Part shown: piece by piece, positions 17,430 to 25,831 of the stretch
Layout: each line of letters opens with the position of its first letter
Numbering within the stretch: the stretch's first letter is position 1
From: a virus
Length of the DNA stretch: 57,323 nt
Strand: one strand, 5' to 3'
IMG/VR virus record: IMGVR_UViG_3300031658_003389
Location: 1 to 57,323 of that record
The notes under the pieces: generated by a model
Databases searched by the model: none
The model's input: the letters and a program-made list of their open reading frames with translations, nothing else
What the model was told of the DNA's origin: nothing
Made by a program: the position numbers and the translations under genes

Positions 17430-19598
17430 ATGGCAAAACCAAAGATGCAAACAATCACTCGTAAGGATTGGGATAAGAAACATAAAGATTTTAAACTAAT
17501 CGGTAAGGATAAGATTCCTTACATTATGGTTTATGATAATGGTACAAAGTTAATCCCAGTGAAAATCATAGAGGGTGAAATTGAAGAAAGTGTTGCATCA
17601 GCAATAGACCAAATTAGACAAGATTCAAAAGATATTAGAGATTTCTTAAAGAAGGTATTTTCGGATAGTGATTTCAGAGCAATGAAAAACGATAAAGATT
17701 TCGTTCAGTATCTTAAATCAATATATGAAGGAGTATCGGTAAACGAATCATCTAACGTTAGCAAACGTAGAGCTGGTGCTGAATTAAAACAAAAATTAAA
17801 AGGTAAACGTTCTGATGGAATGGGTAAATATACCGCTACTATCTACGGAATGGATTCAGCTGGTAAGCGAGTTGAATTAAAAAGTTTAAATGATTTAAAC
17901 AAATATTCTGAATTTGAGTTAGATGAATCAGTAGTTAATGAAGGTAGAGGTATTAACGCTATCTCAAAACTACAACAAAAGAACATTGATGATATTGCTA
18001 AGGCATTGGATTTCTATAAGAAAAACAAAGATACAGATAAAAAGGAAGCTTTTATAAAGGTTCTTAAAAAACTTGGTGATGAAAAGAAGAAGTTGGCTAA
18101 GGAACTTGATGATAAAGTTAGTGGTATGTATAAGGATGCTGAATACAAAGGTGAATCAGTAGTTACTGAAGCTGGTGATACAAAAGTAACTCTAACAAAA
18201 AGAAGAGCAAATTTGGTTAAATCAAACGAAAGATTTGGTAACTTAGAATCAAACCCCAATCGTAGAAAAAAGATATCTGTTAATAATGCAGAAATTAAAT
18301 CAATTGACTCTAAATTGAAATCGTTAAGTAAAAACGAATCAGTAGTAAACGAAGGTAAATTCAAAAAGGATGATTTAGTTTATAATAAAAGAACTAAGAC
18401 TGTTGGTATCGTAAGATTAGGTGATGATAAATCAGGTGAAGTGAAAACTGATGCTGATGGTAATGTGGATGTAGATGAATTGGAAAAATATAATCCAATT
18501 AAAAACAAACACCAAAACAATGCAAAGGTTGCACCATCTACTGAAAAGGAAGTAAGTAAGAGAGGTTTATTTAATCCATTCAAAAACGAATCAGTAGTTA
18601 CTGAAGCTAAAGAAGATGATGTTATCATTCAATTAAGAAAAATTGTAAAAGATAAACAAAACGCTTTAGTAGTTGATACTAAATCAAAGAAGAAAGTAAG
18701 AGTAGATATGCAATCAGCATCTCTAATGGTTCAAGTATATGATGCACTTAAACAACAATCTAATAAAGATAAGTTTGTAAAGAGTGGTATTGTAGCAATG
18801 GGACATATGGCATACAAACTTATGAAGAATGAGGATGTAAACGAAGGAGATGGGTTATGGGCAAACATAAGAGCTAAGAAAGCTAGAGGTGGGAAACCTG
18901 CACACAAAAACTCAAAAGCTCACAAAGATGCAGTTAAAGCTGGTAATAAAATAAATAAATCCGAATCAGTAAATGAAGGAAAATTTATTGCATTCTACAA
19001 CAAAAAGCAGTATAAGATAAATGGTACTGATTTATGGGATGCTAAGAAAAAGGCAATTGCACAATTAAAGATACCTAAATCAAAGCAAGGGTTGTTAGCA
19101 ATCAAATCTGAGAAATCAATGGCTAACCAAGATTTTAAATTCGAATCAACAATTTCAGAAGCTAAGGCATTCGTAGTAATGTTTAAAGTTAAGAAAGATA
19201 TTAACAATAGAAATATAAAACCAGCATCAGCTGCATATTCAAGCGAAGTAGATGCTAAGAAGTTCTTAAAATCAGTTGAAAAGGATGGTGGAAAGGCAAT
19301 GATAATTCGTTCAAACATTTCGGGCATGAAAGTTAACGAAGCTAAGGATGAGATATATTTCAAATCTTATACTCATGCTATTGAAGCTGCTGAAGTAATG
19401 GCTGGTAAAAAAGGGTACACTATTGAAGATGATGAGTTGTTCAACAAAGTAGGTATGAATTCAAAAAGACCTTCAGTTGGTAAAACAACTAAAGTAAATT
19501 TGGAATTACTTAAAAATGGTAAACCTCAAAAGAAAATGTTACACATTCAAGTATATGGTATGAAGAATGGGTACGAATTGAACGCATACATAAACTAA
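17430..19598 (+). CDS. Tagged multi-module virion polyprotein candidate
   Basis: A 722-residue, lysine-rich protein built from short modules divided by near-identical tags: ESVVNEG at 166 and 303, ESVVTEA at 242 and 387, EDVNEG at 468, ESVNEG at 512, ESTISEA at 572 and KVNEA at 634; SVNESS near 104 may be degenerate. Each fits the T4 gp21 prohead-protease rule, a hydrophobic residue at P3, E at P1 and A/G at P1'. Cutting would leave modules of about 76, 61, 84, 80, 44, 61, 60 and 85 residues. The 44-residue piece (GDGLWANIRAKKARGGKPA onward) is very basic, as expected of a packaged DNA-binding peptide. Several modules resemble pieces I know from marine T4-like virion regions. Cleavage is inferred. 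Confidence 0.7.
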   Translation: MAKPKMQTITRKDWDKKHKDFKLIGKDKIPYIMVYDNGTKLIPVKIIEGEIEESVASAIDQIRQDSKDIRDFLKKVFSDSDFRAMKNDKDFVQYLKSIYEGVSVNESSNVSKRRAGAELKQKLKGKRSDGMGKYTATIYGMDSAGKRVELKSLNDLNKYSEFELDESVVNEGRGINAISKLQQKNIDDIAKALDFYKKNKDTDKKEAFIKVLKKLGDEKKKLAKELDDKVSGMYKDAEYKGESVVTEAGDTKVTLTKRRANLVKSNERFGNLESNPNRRKKISVNNAEIKSIDSKLKSLSKNESVVNEGKFKKDDLVYNKRTKTVGIVRLGDDKSGEVKTDADGNVDVDELEKYNPIKNKHQNNAKVAPSTEKEVSKRGLFNPFKNESVVTEAKEDDVIIQLRKIVKDKQNALVVDTKSKKKVRVDMQSASLMVQVYDALKQQSNKDKFVKSGIVAMGHMAYKLMKNEDVNEGDGLWANIRAKKARGGKPAHKNSKAHKDAVKAGNKINKSESVNEGKFIAFYNKKQYKINGTDLWDAKKKAIAQLKIPKSKQGLLAIKSEKSMANQDFKFESTISEAKAFVVMFKVKKDINNRNIKPASAAYSSEVDAKKFLKSVEKDGGKAMIIRSNISGMKVNEAKDEIYFKSYTHAIEAAEVMAGKKGYTIEDDELFNKVGMNSKRPSVGKTTKVNLELLKNGKPQKKMLHIQVYGMKNGYELNAYIN
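17925..19340 (+). repeat. Eight in-frame protease-site-like tags
   Basis: The tags lie at 17925, 18153, 18336, 18588, 18831, 18963, 19143 and 19326, spaced by 44 to 85 codons. The strongest copies share ESVV[NT]E[GA]. Synonymous bases differ among copies (gttaat against gtaaac for Val-Asn), so the peptide rather than the DNA is kept. Confidence 0.75.
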
Positions 19599-19617
19599 TT
19601 ATATTAATTGTTACAAT

Positions 19618-19878
19618 ATGAGTAAACCAAAGGCTAGAGTTTCTGTTGAAGTCCGTAAGGGTGATATTAATAGGGCTTTAAAAATCTTCAAAAGAAGGGG
19701 GTTTGATAGTGGACATATCCAAGAATTAAAGGATAGGAAAGAATACACTAAACCAACTACTTCTAAACGAAGAGAAAAGCAAAAGGCTATTTACATACAG
19801 AAGTTGAAAACAATTGAAGATAAAGATGAAAGGGGTGACTTAAACGAAACTCCCGATAAAAAAAGTAAAAGGAGATAA
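19618..19878 (+). CDS. rpsU: Ribosomal protein bS21 homologue
   Basis: An 86-residue protein. VSVEVRKGDINRALKIFKRR, then KEYTKPTTSKRREKQKAIY, is the bS21 pattern: an N-terminal strand, a basic helix carrying R-A-L-K-x-F-K-R, then Y-x-K-P-[ST]-x-x-R-R. The C-terminal ~25 residues (TIEDKDERGDLNETPDKKSKRR) extend beyond usual bS21. In Bacteroidota, bS21 helps hide the 16S anti-Shine-Dalgarno on the ribosome, so a phage copy could change start-site choice. It lies between two virion genes. Its own start has no Shine-Dalgarno; the gene after it has a strong one. Confidence 0.8.
   Translation: MSKPKARVSVEVRKGDINRALKIFKRRGFDSGHIQELKDRKEYTKPTTSKRREKQKAIYIQKLKTIEDKDERGDLNETPDKKSKRR
19867..19874 (+). 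promoter_or_regulatory. Strong Shine-Dalgarno site (AAAAGGAG)
   Basis: AAAAGGAG ends 10 nt before ATG 19885 of the tail-fibre-like gene. Most genes in the window have no such site, so it is unusual, and it follows directly on the phage bS21 gene. Confidence 0.6.
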
Positions 19879-19884
19879 ACTATC

Positions 19885-22290
19885 ATGGCAGACAATATTA
19901 AAATATCCGCATTAACCGAATTAGTATCTGGTTCAATTACTGGAACTACCATAGTTCCTCTTGTTGACGGTGGTGTAACTCTAAAAGCACAAATGTCATC
20001 ATTAAAGGCATTTACAAATTCAGATGTGGCAACTGATGCAGAATTAGCTAATCAGATTGCTAGTGTAAACAATACTATTAGTGGTTTGGGTACTGATGAT
20101 ATTTCAGAAGGTACTGCTCAATTTTATACTGATGCTAGGGTTAAAACTAAATTAGATACCGAAGGTGTACTAAGTGGTTCTTTTCCTGCTGGATTTAACT
20201 TAGGTGTTATTGGTGGAGGAACTTCAGTAAGTACTGTTGATTCTATCACTGTTTACGGAGCTGATGTAACTGATAATGGTAGTGGTGATATAGCTTTATC
20301 AATTAATAGTGGTTCTCTAAGTATAAGTGATGGTGTAAGAACCGCAAGTAATGTAAATACAATTAATGTTACTGGTGGTAATGTAACTGCTACAGATGGC
20401 CAGATGACACTTACATTAACTACTGATTTATTAAATACGTTTACTGGTTCTATTGATAACAGAGTGGAGTTATTGGAATCTGAATCAATTAATAACGATA
20501 ATACATCTTTAAATACATTTACCGGTTCTATTGATGGTCGAGTTGACACATTGGAATTAGCTGGAAATGATAGCGATAATGCACAATTGAATTTATTCAC
20601 AGGTTCGTTTTCATCATCAGTTGAAACTAGAATAACTACGATAGAAGATACACCACAATCTGTATCTGAAGATACTGTTTCTGGTTCACAGCAAATTAGT
20701 GATTTTGGATTCATCTCATCATCTAGGAAATTTATTTCAGATACACTTACAATAACATCCGCTAGTATTACTGGTGATGTAACACTTGAAGTACCAGTTG
20801 GTGGTGGTGGAGGCGAAGGGGGTGATGTTTCATTTAATAGTAATTATCATATCATATCCCAATCTGTTGCAGATGGTAGTGATACTAATTTAGAATTAAC
20901 AAACATAAAGATTGGAACTGGACTAAATAATTTTCAATTTATACATTTCTCTGAATCTTTAAATAGTAGATTTGGAGCCGGTGGTGGTAGTGATTATATT
21001 CAAACTGTAACATTTGGTGAAAATGCATTAACATTTACAGGTGTAGGATCTGGGTTTAATGGAGACGTACAATTAAGTACGGGTATAATATCAGGCTCAT
21101 CTCAATTAGATACGTTAGGATATTTATCGGATAGTAATGTAACTCCGATTTATATAGAAGCAAAATTACCTAGGAACTTAGTAAGTGGCTCTACTCAATT
21201 AATTGAGTTAGGGGTACCTCTAAACGAAAACACCGCATCATTAGCACTTAATGTTAATATCTCTGGTTCATTTACTGAACTATCCGCATCCATTGCATCT
21301 GACATAGCTGAATTGGATGGGGTATCATTATCATTAGGTGAAGCGACTCGCTCTTTATTAGAAGGTGGTTCATCCGATGCTTTAGGAAATGTAATAAACT
21401 TAGTTTCATCATCAGGTCAAATACAAGAAGCAATATCAGATGCATATATATCAGCATCTGCCGCAGGAAGTGGATTTGGTTCTGGAGAAAATGTAGCCGA
21501 TGATATTGCAAATCTGTATGTATTTACTGGTTCCATTGATACTAGAGTAACTACAATTGAGGGGTTAGATATTGATAACGCATCCATAAACATATTTACA
21601 GCTTCATTCTCATCTTCGATAGATGGTAGAGTATCTACATTGGAAGTGGATAGTGGTGGATTAACTGAAGTTAGTTACAGTGAACTATCTCAATCATATG
21701 ATTCATTTAATTCTAATTTAATATTAGATAGAGTACGAATTGGTGGAGATAGTGGAAACTATACATTTAGAGAGGTATCACAATCATTTGATGCTAGAAT
21801 AAACGGAATAAGTGGGGTTACTGGGTTAGCTGGATTAAGTGATGTGGGTACAATAACTGTTGATGTAGCTGAAGGTGATATCTTAGTATATGATTCAGTA
21901 GCACAAGAATTTACACATAGCCAGGATTTAACTGGTAATTATAAAATAACTGGTTCAATTGATACAAAGGGTTCAATCAACGTAAGTGGTTCGGTAACCG
22001 CTGATTCATTTATCGCTGGGGATGTTGGTACACCAACTATAAGTGCAGCAACTACATTAGAAATTGATGCTGGTAACACTATACAAATTACGACTGGAGG
22101 GGGTGGTTTAATACTATCTTCATCAGCCGATGTTAGAGTTAACCATATGTTAACCTTAGAAAAAACAATTGGAAATCCATCAGCATCACCATTAACTGGT
22201 AGTATGATGAATAGTGGTAGTATTGGAACCGATTCCAAATTATGGTTCTTTAATGGAACTGAATGGAAAGAAATACAATTCGTATCATAA
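19885..22290 (+). CDS. Repeat-rich tail-fibre-like protein
   Basis: An 801-residue protein rich in Ser, Gly, Thr and Val. A motif of the form N-x-FTGSID-x-RV-x-x-[LI]E recurs at residues about 186, 212, 238, 547 and 571, with 26-residue steps in the first block; these look like coiled-coil or triple-helix elements. The N-terminus (NIKISALTELVSGSITGTTI) and the end (SIGTDSKLWFFNGTEWKEIQ) are forms I recognise from marine phage fibre and baseplate-associated proteins. It probably forms trimers and contacts the host surface. A strong ribosome-binding site precedes it. Confidence 0.7.
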   Translation: MADNIKISALTELVSGSITGTTIVPLVDGGVTLKAQMSSLKAFTNSDVATDAELANQIASVNNTISGLGTDDISEGTAQFYTDARVKTKLDTEGVLSGSFPAGFNLGVIGGGTSVSTVDSITVYGADVTDNGSGDIALSINSGSLSISDGVRTASNVNTINVTGGNVTATDGQMTLTLTTDLLNTFTGSIDNRVELLESESINNDNTSLNTFTGSIDGRVDTLELAGNDSDNAQLNLFTGSFSSSVETRITTIEDTPQSVSEDTVSGSQQISDFGFISSSRKFISDTLTITSASITGDVTLEVPVGGGGGEGGDVSFNSNYHIISQSVADGSDTNLELTNIKIGTGLNNFQFIHFSESLNSRFGAGGGSDYIQTVTFGENALTFTGVGSGFNGDVQLSTGIISGSSQLDTLGYLSDSNVTPIYIEAKLPRNLVSGSTQLIELGVPLNENTASLALNVNISGSFTELSASIASDIAELDGVSLSLGEATRSLLEGGSSDALGNVINLVSSSGQIQEAISDAYISASAAGSGFGSGENVADDIANLYVFTGSIDTRVTTIEGLDIDNASINIFTASFSSSIDGRVSTLEVDSGGLTEVSYSELSQSYDSFNSNLILDRVRIGGDSGNYTFREVSQSFDARINGISGVTGLAGLSDVGTITVDVAEGDILVYDSVAQEFTHSQDLTGNYKITGSIDTKGSINVSGSVTADSFIAGDVGTPTISAATTLEIDAGNTIQITTGGGGLILSSSADVRVNHMLTLEKTIGNPSASPLTGSMMNSGSIGTDSKLWFFNGTEWKEIQFVS

Positions 22291-22303
22291 TCCCAACTAA
22301 TGT

Positions 22304-23908
22304 ATGGTAACGTATAATGTAATATTACATAAAGGTGTAGATTATCAATCCTTTTGGAATGATATGGAAAACGAAAACGATGGGGGTAATTTATATATCC
22401 CCAATCGAACAGTTGATTCACCTAATCAAAGATTAAATTCACAAAGACAAACTTGGTACACACTTTCGGAAGTAGAAGCTGAAAATGTAAGAAACGATGA
22501 AAGAGTTTTTGTGGTAGAGATTCCACCTGAAAATAGAGATGATATAATTATAGGACATCATGCAACTCAAGTTGGTACATTTACAAAAACAACATCGGAT
22601 AGTGGTAATTATCAAAATTGGGGATTAATCAGAGTATTATCTAAGGATAATATTTATGGTACATCAACAACTACTTCAGAAAATTACACATACACATTAA
22701 CTGGAAAGGGTGTTGATGTTGTAACACAAGATAGTGGAATGCAAACTGACCACCCTGAATGGGTAGATAGATTCGAATCAGTAGATTGGGGTAGTTATGG
22801 TGCATTCACACAAAACGCAAATCACGATAGAGATTTCGATGGACATGGTTCACATTGTGCTGGTATAGCTGTTGGTAAAACTTTTGGATTCGCTAAGGGT
22901 TCTAAGGTATTTAATCAAAAGATATCTGGATTGGAAGGTAGTGGAGATAGTGGAACTGGTATTTCACCTTCATTTGCATTTGATGCTATTAAAGGTTGGC
23001 ATAATGCTAAACCAATCGATACTATAACTGGATACAAAAGACCAACTGTTGTAAATATGAGTTGGGGATACCTATCGTTAGGTAAGGATTCTGAATTTAC
23101 AAATATAACTTATAGGGGAGCTAGTAGTAGTGGTGGTGATATCGATACCGCTGGTGAGAGGGAAACTAACTTTGGTTTAATGAGTAATCCGTATGATGTA
23201 AATGGTGGTAATACTAGATACGCAATTAATAACAGAATCTCTTCAATTGATACTGATATAGAGGAATTATTAGATGCTGGTGTACATATATGTGTAGCTG
23301 CGGGTAATCGTTCCAATAAAACCGATGAAGTTGGTGGAGATGATTATAATAACACATATTCAATTGGTAGTGGTAATAAGTTTTATCATAGAGGTTCATC
23401 CCCATATGGTGATGCAGCAATGGATGGTTCACAAAGAGCTATCATAGTTGGTAATATAGATTCATCCGTATCATCAGGAACTTTAGATAGAAAAGCAACT
23501 TCATCCGAAACTGGACCTGGTGTTGATATCTACGCAGCTGGAACAAACATAATGAGTTCAACTTCCACTACAAACAGATGGGGAGGTGGTTCTCAAAATT
23601 ACACACTAAACACTAATTTTAAACAAACTAATATAACGGGAACATCAATGGCATCACCTCAAGTAGCTGGTGTATTGGCTTGTATATTAGAACTACATCC
23701 AGAATTCACTCCAGCACAAGGTAAACAATGGTTATTAGATAATGCTGGTTCAGCTATTCTAAATACTGGAACTGGTAATGATTGGACAAATGATAGAAGT
23801 TTAAAGGGTGGTGAAGCAAAGGTATTGTATATGCCATTTAGTAACCCAATACCAATTAAAGTGACTGGATTACCAGTAACCTTTAATTTGAGTATCAAAG
23901 AAAGATAG
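22304..23908 (+). CDS. Subtilisin-like serine protease (S8)
   Basis: A 534-residue protein with a complete catalytic triad: D143 in VVTQDSGMQ, H181 in DGHGSHCAG and S448 in GTSMASPQVAG; NMSWGY supplies part of the substrate cleft. The first ~110 residues (YNVILHKGVDYQSFWNDM onward) resemble a propeptide inhibitor. No signal peptide is seen. It is directly downstream of the fibre-like gene, which suggests a virion-borne protease, either maturing the fibre or degrading host surface protein. It is a separate family from prohead proteases. Confidence 0.85.
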   Translation: MVTYNVILHKGVDYQSFWNDMENENDGGNLYIPNRTVDSPNQRLNSQRQTWYTLSEVEAENVRNDERVFVVEIPPENRDDIIIGHHATQVGTFTKTTSDSGNYQNWGLIRVLSKDNIYGTSTTTSENYTYTLTGKGVDVVTQDSGMQTDHPEWVDRFESVDWGSYGAFTQNANHDRDFDGHGSHCAGIAVGKTFGFAKGSKVFNQKISGLEGSGDSGTGISPSFAFDAIKGWHNAKPIDTITGYKRPTVVNMSWGYLSLGKDSEFTNITYRGASSSGGDIDTAGERETNFGLMSNPYDVNGGNTRYAINNRISSIDTDIEELLDAGVHICVAAGNRSNKTDEVGGDDYNNTYSIGSGNKFYHRGSSPYGDAAMDGSQRAIIVGNIDSSVSSGTLDRKATSSETGPGVDIYAAGTNIMSSTSTTNRWGGGSQNYTLNTNFKQTNITGTSMASPQVAGVLACILELHPEFTPAQGKQWLLDNAGSAILNTGTGNDWTNDRSLKGGEAKVLYMPFSNPIPIKVTGLPVTFNLSIKER

Positions 23909-23950
23909 AACTTTCTAAAATTTTAATATATATAATAAAGATATAGTACA

Positions 23951-25675
23951 ATGATTTACGAAGAAATAACAGAAGATATATTAAACGAAAAGTTAATTAC
24001 ATATGGTAATAGAAAACCATATGGACAAGTTGTATTTGTTGCAGGTGGAGCTGGTAGTGGTAAGGGATTCGCAATTGAAAACTTTTTAGATTCAGCATCA
24101 TTTAAATTAAGAGATGTGGATGAGATAAAAAAACAAATCCAAATTTTAAATAGAATGGGTAAGTTGGATATCAATTCGATTACTAAAAAGTACGGAAGAA
24201 ATATCAAACCAAAGGATTTGGAGTTAATTAACAAAATACAAGATAAAGGATATAAATTACAAAACCTAAATCTAAAGAACCCAGACCACGTATATGCTTT
24301 ACATATATTAGTAGATGCTATTGGTATCAAAGATAAATCATTAATAACTTTATTAAGGGGTAAGAATAACCCAGAAACACTACCAAACATATTATTTGAT
24401 ATAACTGCAAAGAAAGTAACATCAATTACTTCGGTGGTAGCTCAGTTGAAGGCTGTTGGTTATAAAGCTGATAATGTTCACTTAACTTGGATACTTACAA
24501 ATTATGTTACGGCAATGGTTAACAATAAGAACAGAGCTAGAATGGTACCTGATGATATTCTTTTACAAACACACGAAGGTGCAACTAATACTATTTGGGG
24601 GATTATAACTAAGGCACTTCCTAAAGGTATGAATGGTAGAGTTGATGTAATTCTAAATAATCCACAAAACACTGTATTCCTAAAAGATTCAGATGGTAAG
24701 GAAATTGAAAAGACACAAAAAAATAATCAGAAAGAAAAAAGAGATATAAAGGTAAAATTTACATCTGGATTTCTTTCATTACCTCTTAAAAAGGCAAAGG
24801 GTGGCATATTTCCAGAAAAGTTTTGGAAGGATAAATTATTTAGATGGGTTATGAATAACGCACCACAATCCATAACAGCAAATATGAAAGAATCGGTTGT
24901 AAACGAAGGATATATTGATAATTATGATTTATACGTAACTCAATTCAAAAAACGAAGATTTAAGAAAACAGCAAATAGTTCAAATTACGGAGATGAGTTT
25001 TGGTATAAAGAGTACCCATTAGGTAGGTTTGTTGTCACCATCGGCGAATCTGACGCTAAGAGATTACGATTTAGTTATAGTGTATATTTCAACCCATTTC
25101 CTAAATATAAAAAGGTATTTTTTGGATTAATAAAAACTAAAAAGAAGCAATTAGGAAAATTTATTAATTACAAAGAAGATATAATTGATTTTGGCGAGGG
25201 GTTATTCAAAATAGATGATAATGTATTCATTAAAAAATTATTCAAAGTGGTAGATGCCGCAGAACAGCATGTAAAGAAAATCACCAAAGTAGATTACGAG
25301 TCATATAAAGATAGCGAAAACAGGCACCATACAGCATTAGAATCGGTAATTACTGAAAAGCAATTTAAAGGTTTAGATGGAATTGATGCTAAAACACCTT
25401 TAACTAAAATCTCAGATGTACAAAAACTAAAAATCATACAATCAACTGGAAATATTATTTCGTTTTTCGTTCCAACGGGATTTGATAGAAACTTTTGGCA
25501 AGTAATATCAACAGGTAAAATTAAAAAAGGAAAAGATTTATCAGGAGGTGTAGTTTATATTCTAAATGGTAAAATGATAAATTCCCCAAAATTCAAATCT
25601 ATAAAAGATTTAATTAAAGGGGTTGATTGGGCATCGGTTGAAAAATCCCGTAGATTTAATGAATCCAATAAATAA
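23951..25675 (+). CDS. P-loop protein with virion cleavage tags
   Basis: A 574-residue protein in three blocks. Residues 1 to about 313 hold VVFVAGGAGSGKGFAIENFL, a Walker A motif of zeta-toxin/kinase type, followed by FKLRDVDEIKKQ. Then ESVVNEG at 314-320 is the same tag as in the 722-residue protein, followed by a ~145-residue beta-rich block. ESVITEK at 464-470 starts a final ~105-residue block; its P1' is K, so it may not be cut. The tag sharing suggests the protein is packaged in the head and split. Kinase activity is only inferred. Confidence 0.65.
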   Translation: MIYEEITEDILNEKLITYGNRKPYGQVVFVAGGAGSGKGFAIENFLDSASFKLRDVDEIKKQIQILNRMGKLDINSITKKYGRNIKPKDLELINKIQDKGYKLQNLNLKNPDHVYALHILVDAIGIKDKSLITLLRGKNNPETLPNILFDITAKKVTSITSVVAQLKAVGYKADNVHLTWILTNYVTAMVNNKNRARMVPDDILLQTHEGATNTIWGIITKALPKGMNGRVDVILNNPQNTVFLKDSDGKEIEKTQKNNQKEKRDIKVKFTSGFLSLPLKKAKGGIFPEKFWKDKLFRWVMNNAPQSITANMKESVVNEGYIDNYDLYVTQFKKRRFKKTANSSNYGDEFWYKEYPLGRFVVTIGESDAKRLRFSYSVYFNPFPKYKKVFFGLIKTKKKQLGKFINYKEDIIDFGEGLFKIDDNVFIKKLFKVVDAAEQHVKKITKVDYESYKDSENRHHTALESVITEKQFKGLDGIDAKTPLTKISDVQKLKIIQSTGNIISFFVPTGFDRNFWQVISTGKIKKGKDLSGGVVYILNGKMINSPKFKSIKDLIKGVDWASVEKSRRFNESNK

Positions 25676-25702
25676 ATACACTTAACATAAAATAAATTAA
25701 AG

Positions 25703-25730
25703 AAAAGATTGGTTATTCCAATCTTTTTTT
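25703..25730 (+). terminator. Intrinsic terminator overlapping a promoter
   Basis: AAAGATTGG and CCAATCTTT pair around a TTATT loop, followed by a T run. It closes the transcript ending with the P-loop gene. The same stem carries the -33 box of the promoter at 25708. Confidence 0.8.
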
Positions 25731-25739
25731 GTATATTAG
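25708..25739 (+). promoter_or_regulatory. Bacteroidota-type promoter inside a terminator
   Basis: ATTG at 25708 in the rising arm of the terminator stem, 20 bp, then TATATTAG at 25732 right after the T run. It should drive the HTH/HNH-like gene at 25832. Confidence 0.6.
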
Positions 25740-25761
25740 CATTACTATAACAACTTTAGGT

Positions 25762-25794
25762 TTTGTGTATGAAAAAGAGATTACTCTATATTTA
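25762..25794 (+). promoter_or_regulatory. Second candidate promoter
   Basis: TTTG at 25762, 21 bp, TATATTTA at 25787, which is 38 bp before ATG 25832. Spacing is one base longer than the other copies. Confidence 0.4.
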
Positions 25795-25831
25795 TACACA
25801 TAAGGACAAAAACTTAAAATAGTATATAATA

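Noticed and set aside
17925-19340. CRISPR array or DNA repeat array in the polyprotein gene
   Set aside because: Repeats differ at synonymous sites, are in frame and unevenly spaced, so they are protein tags.
20253-20714. 153-codon open frame on the minus strand
   Set aside because: Antisense to the repeat-rich fibre-like gene; low-complexity coding DNA leaves long reverse frames open.
25769-25822. 17-codon ORF (MKKRLLYIYTHKDKNLK) ahead of the HTH/HNH gene
   Set aside because: It overlaps the second candidate promoter and has no ribosome site or coupling; a leader peptide is possible but unsupported.
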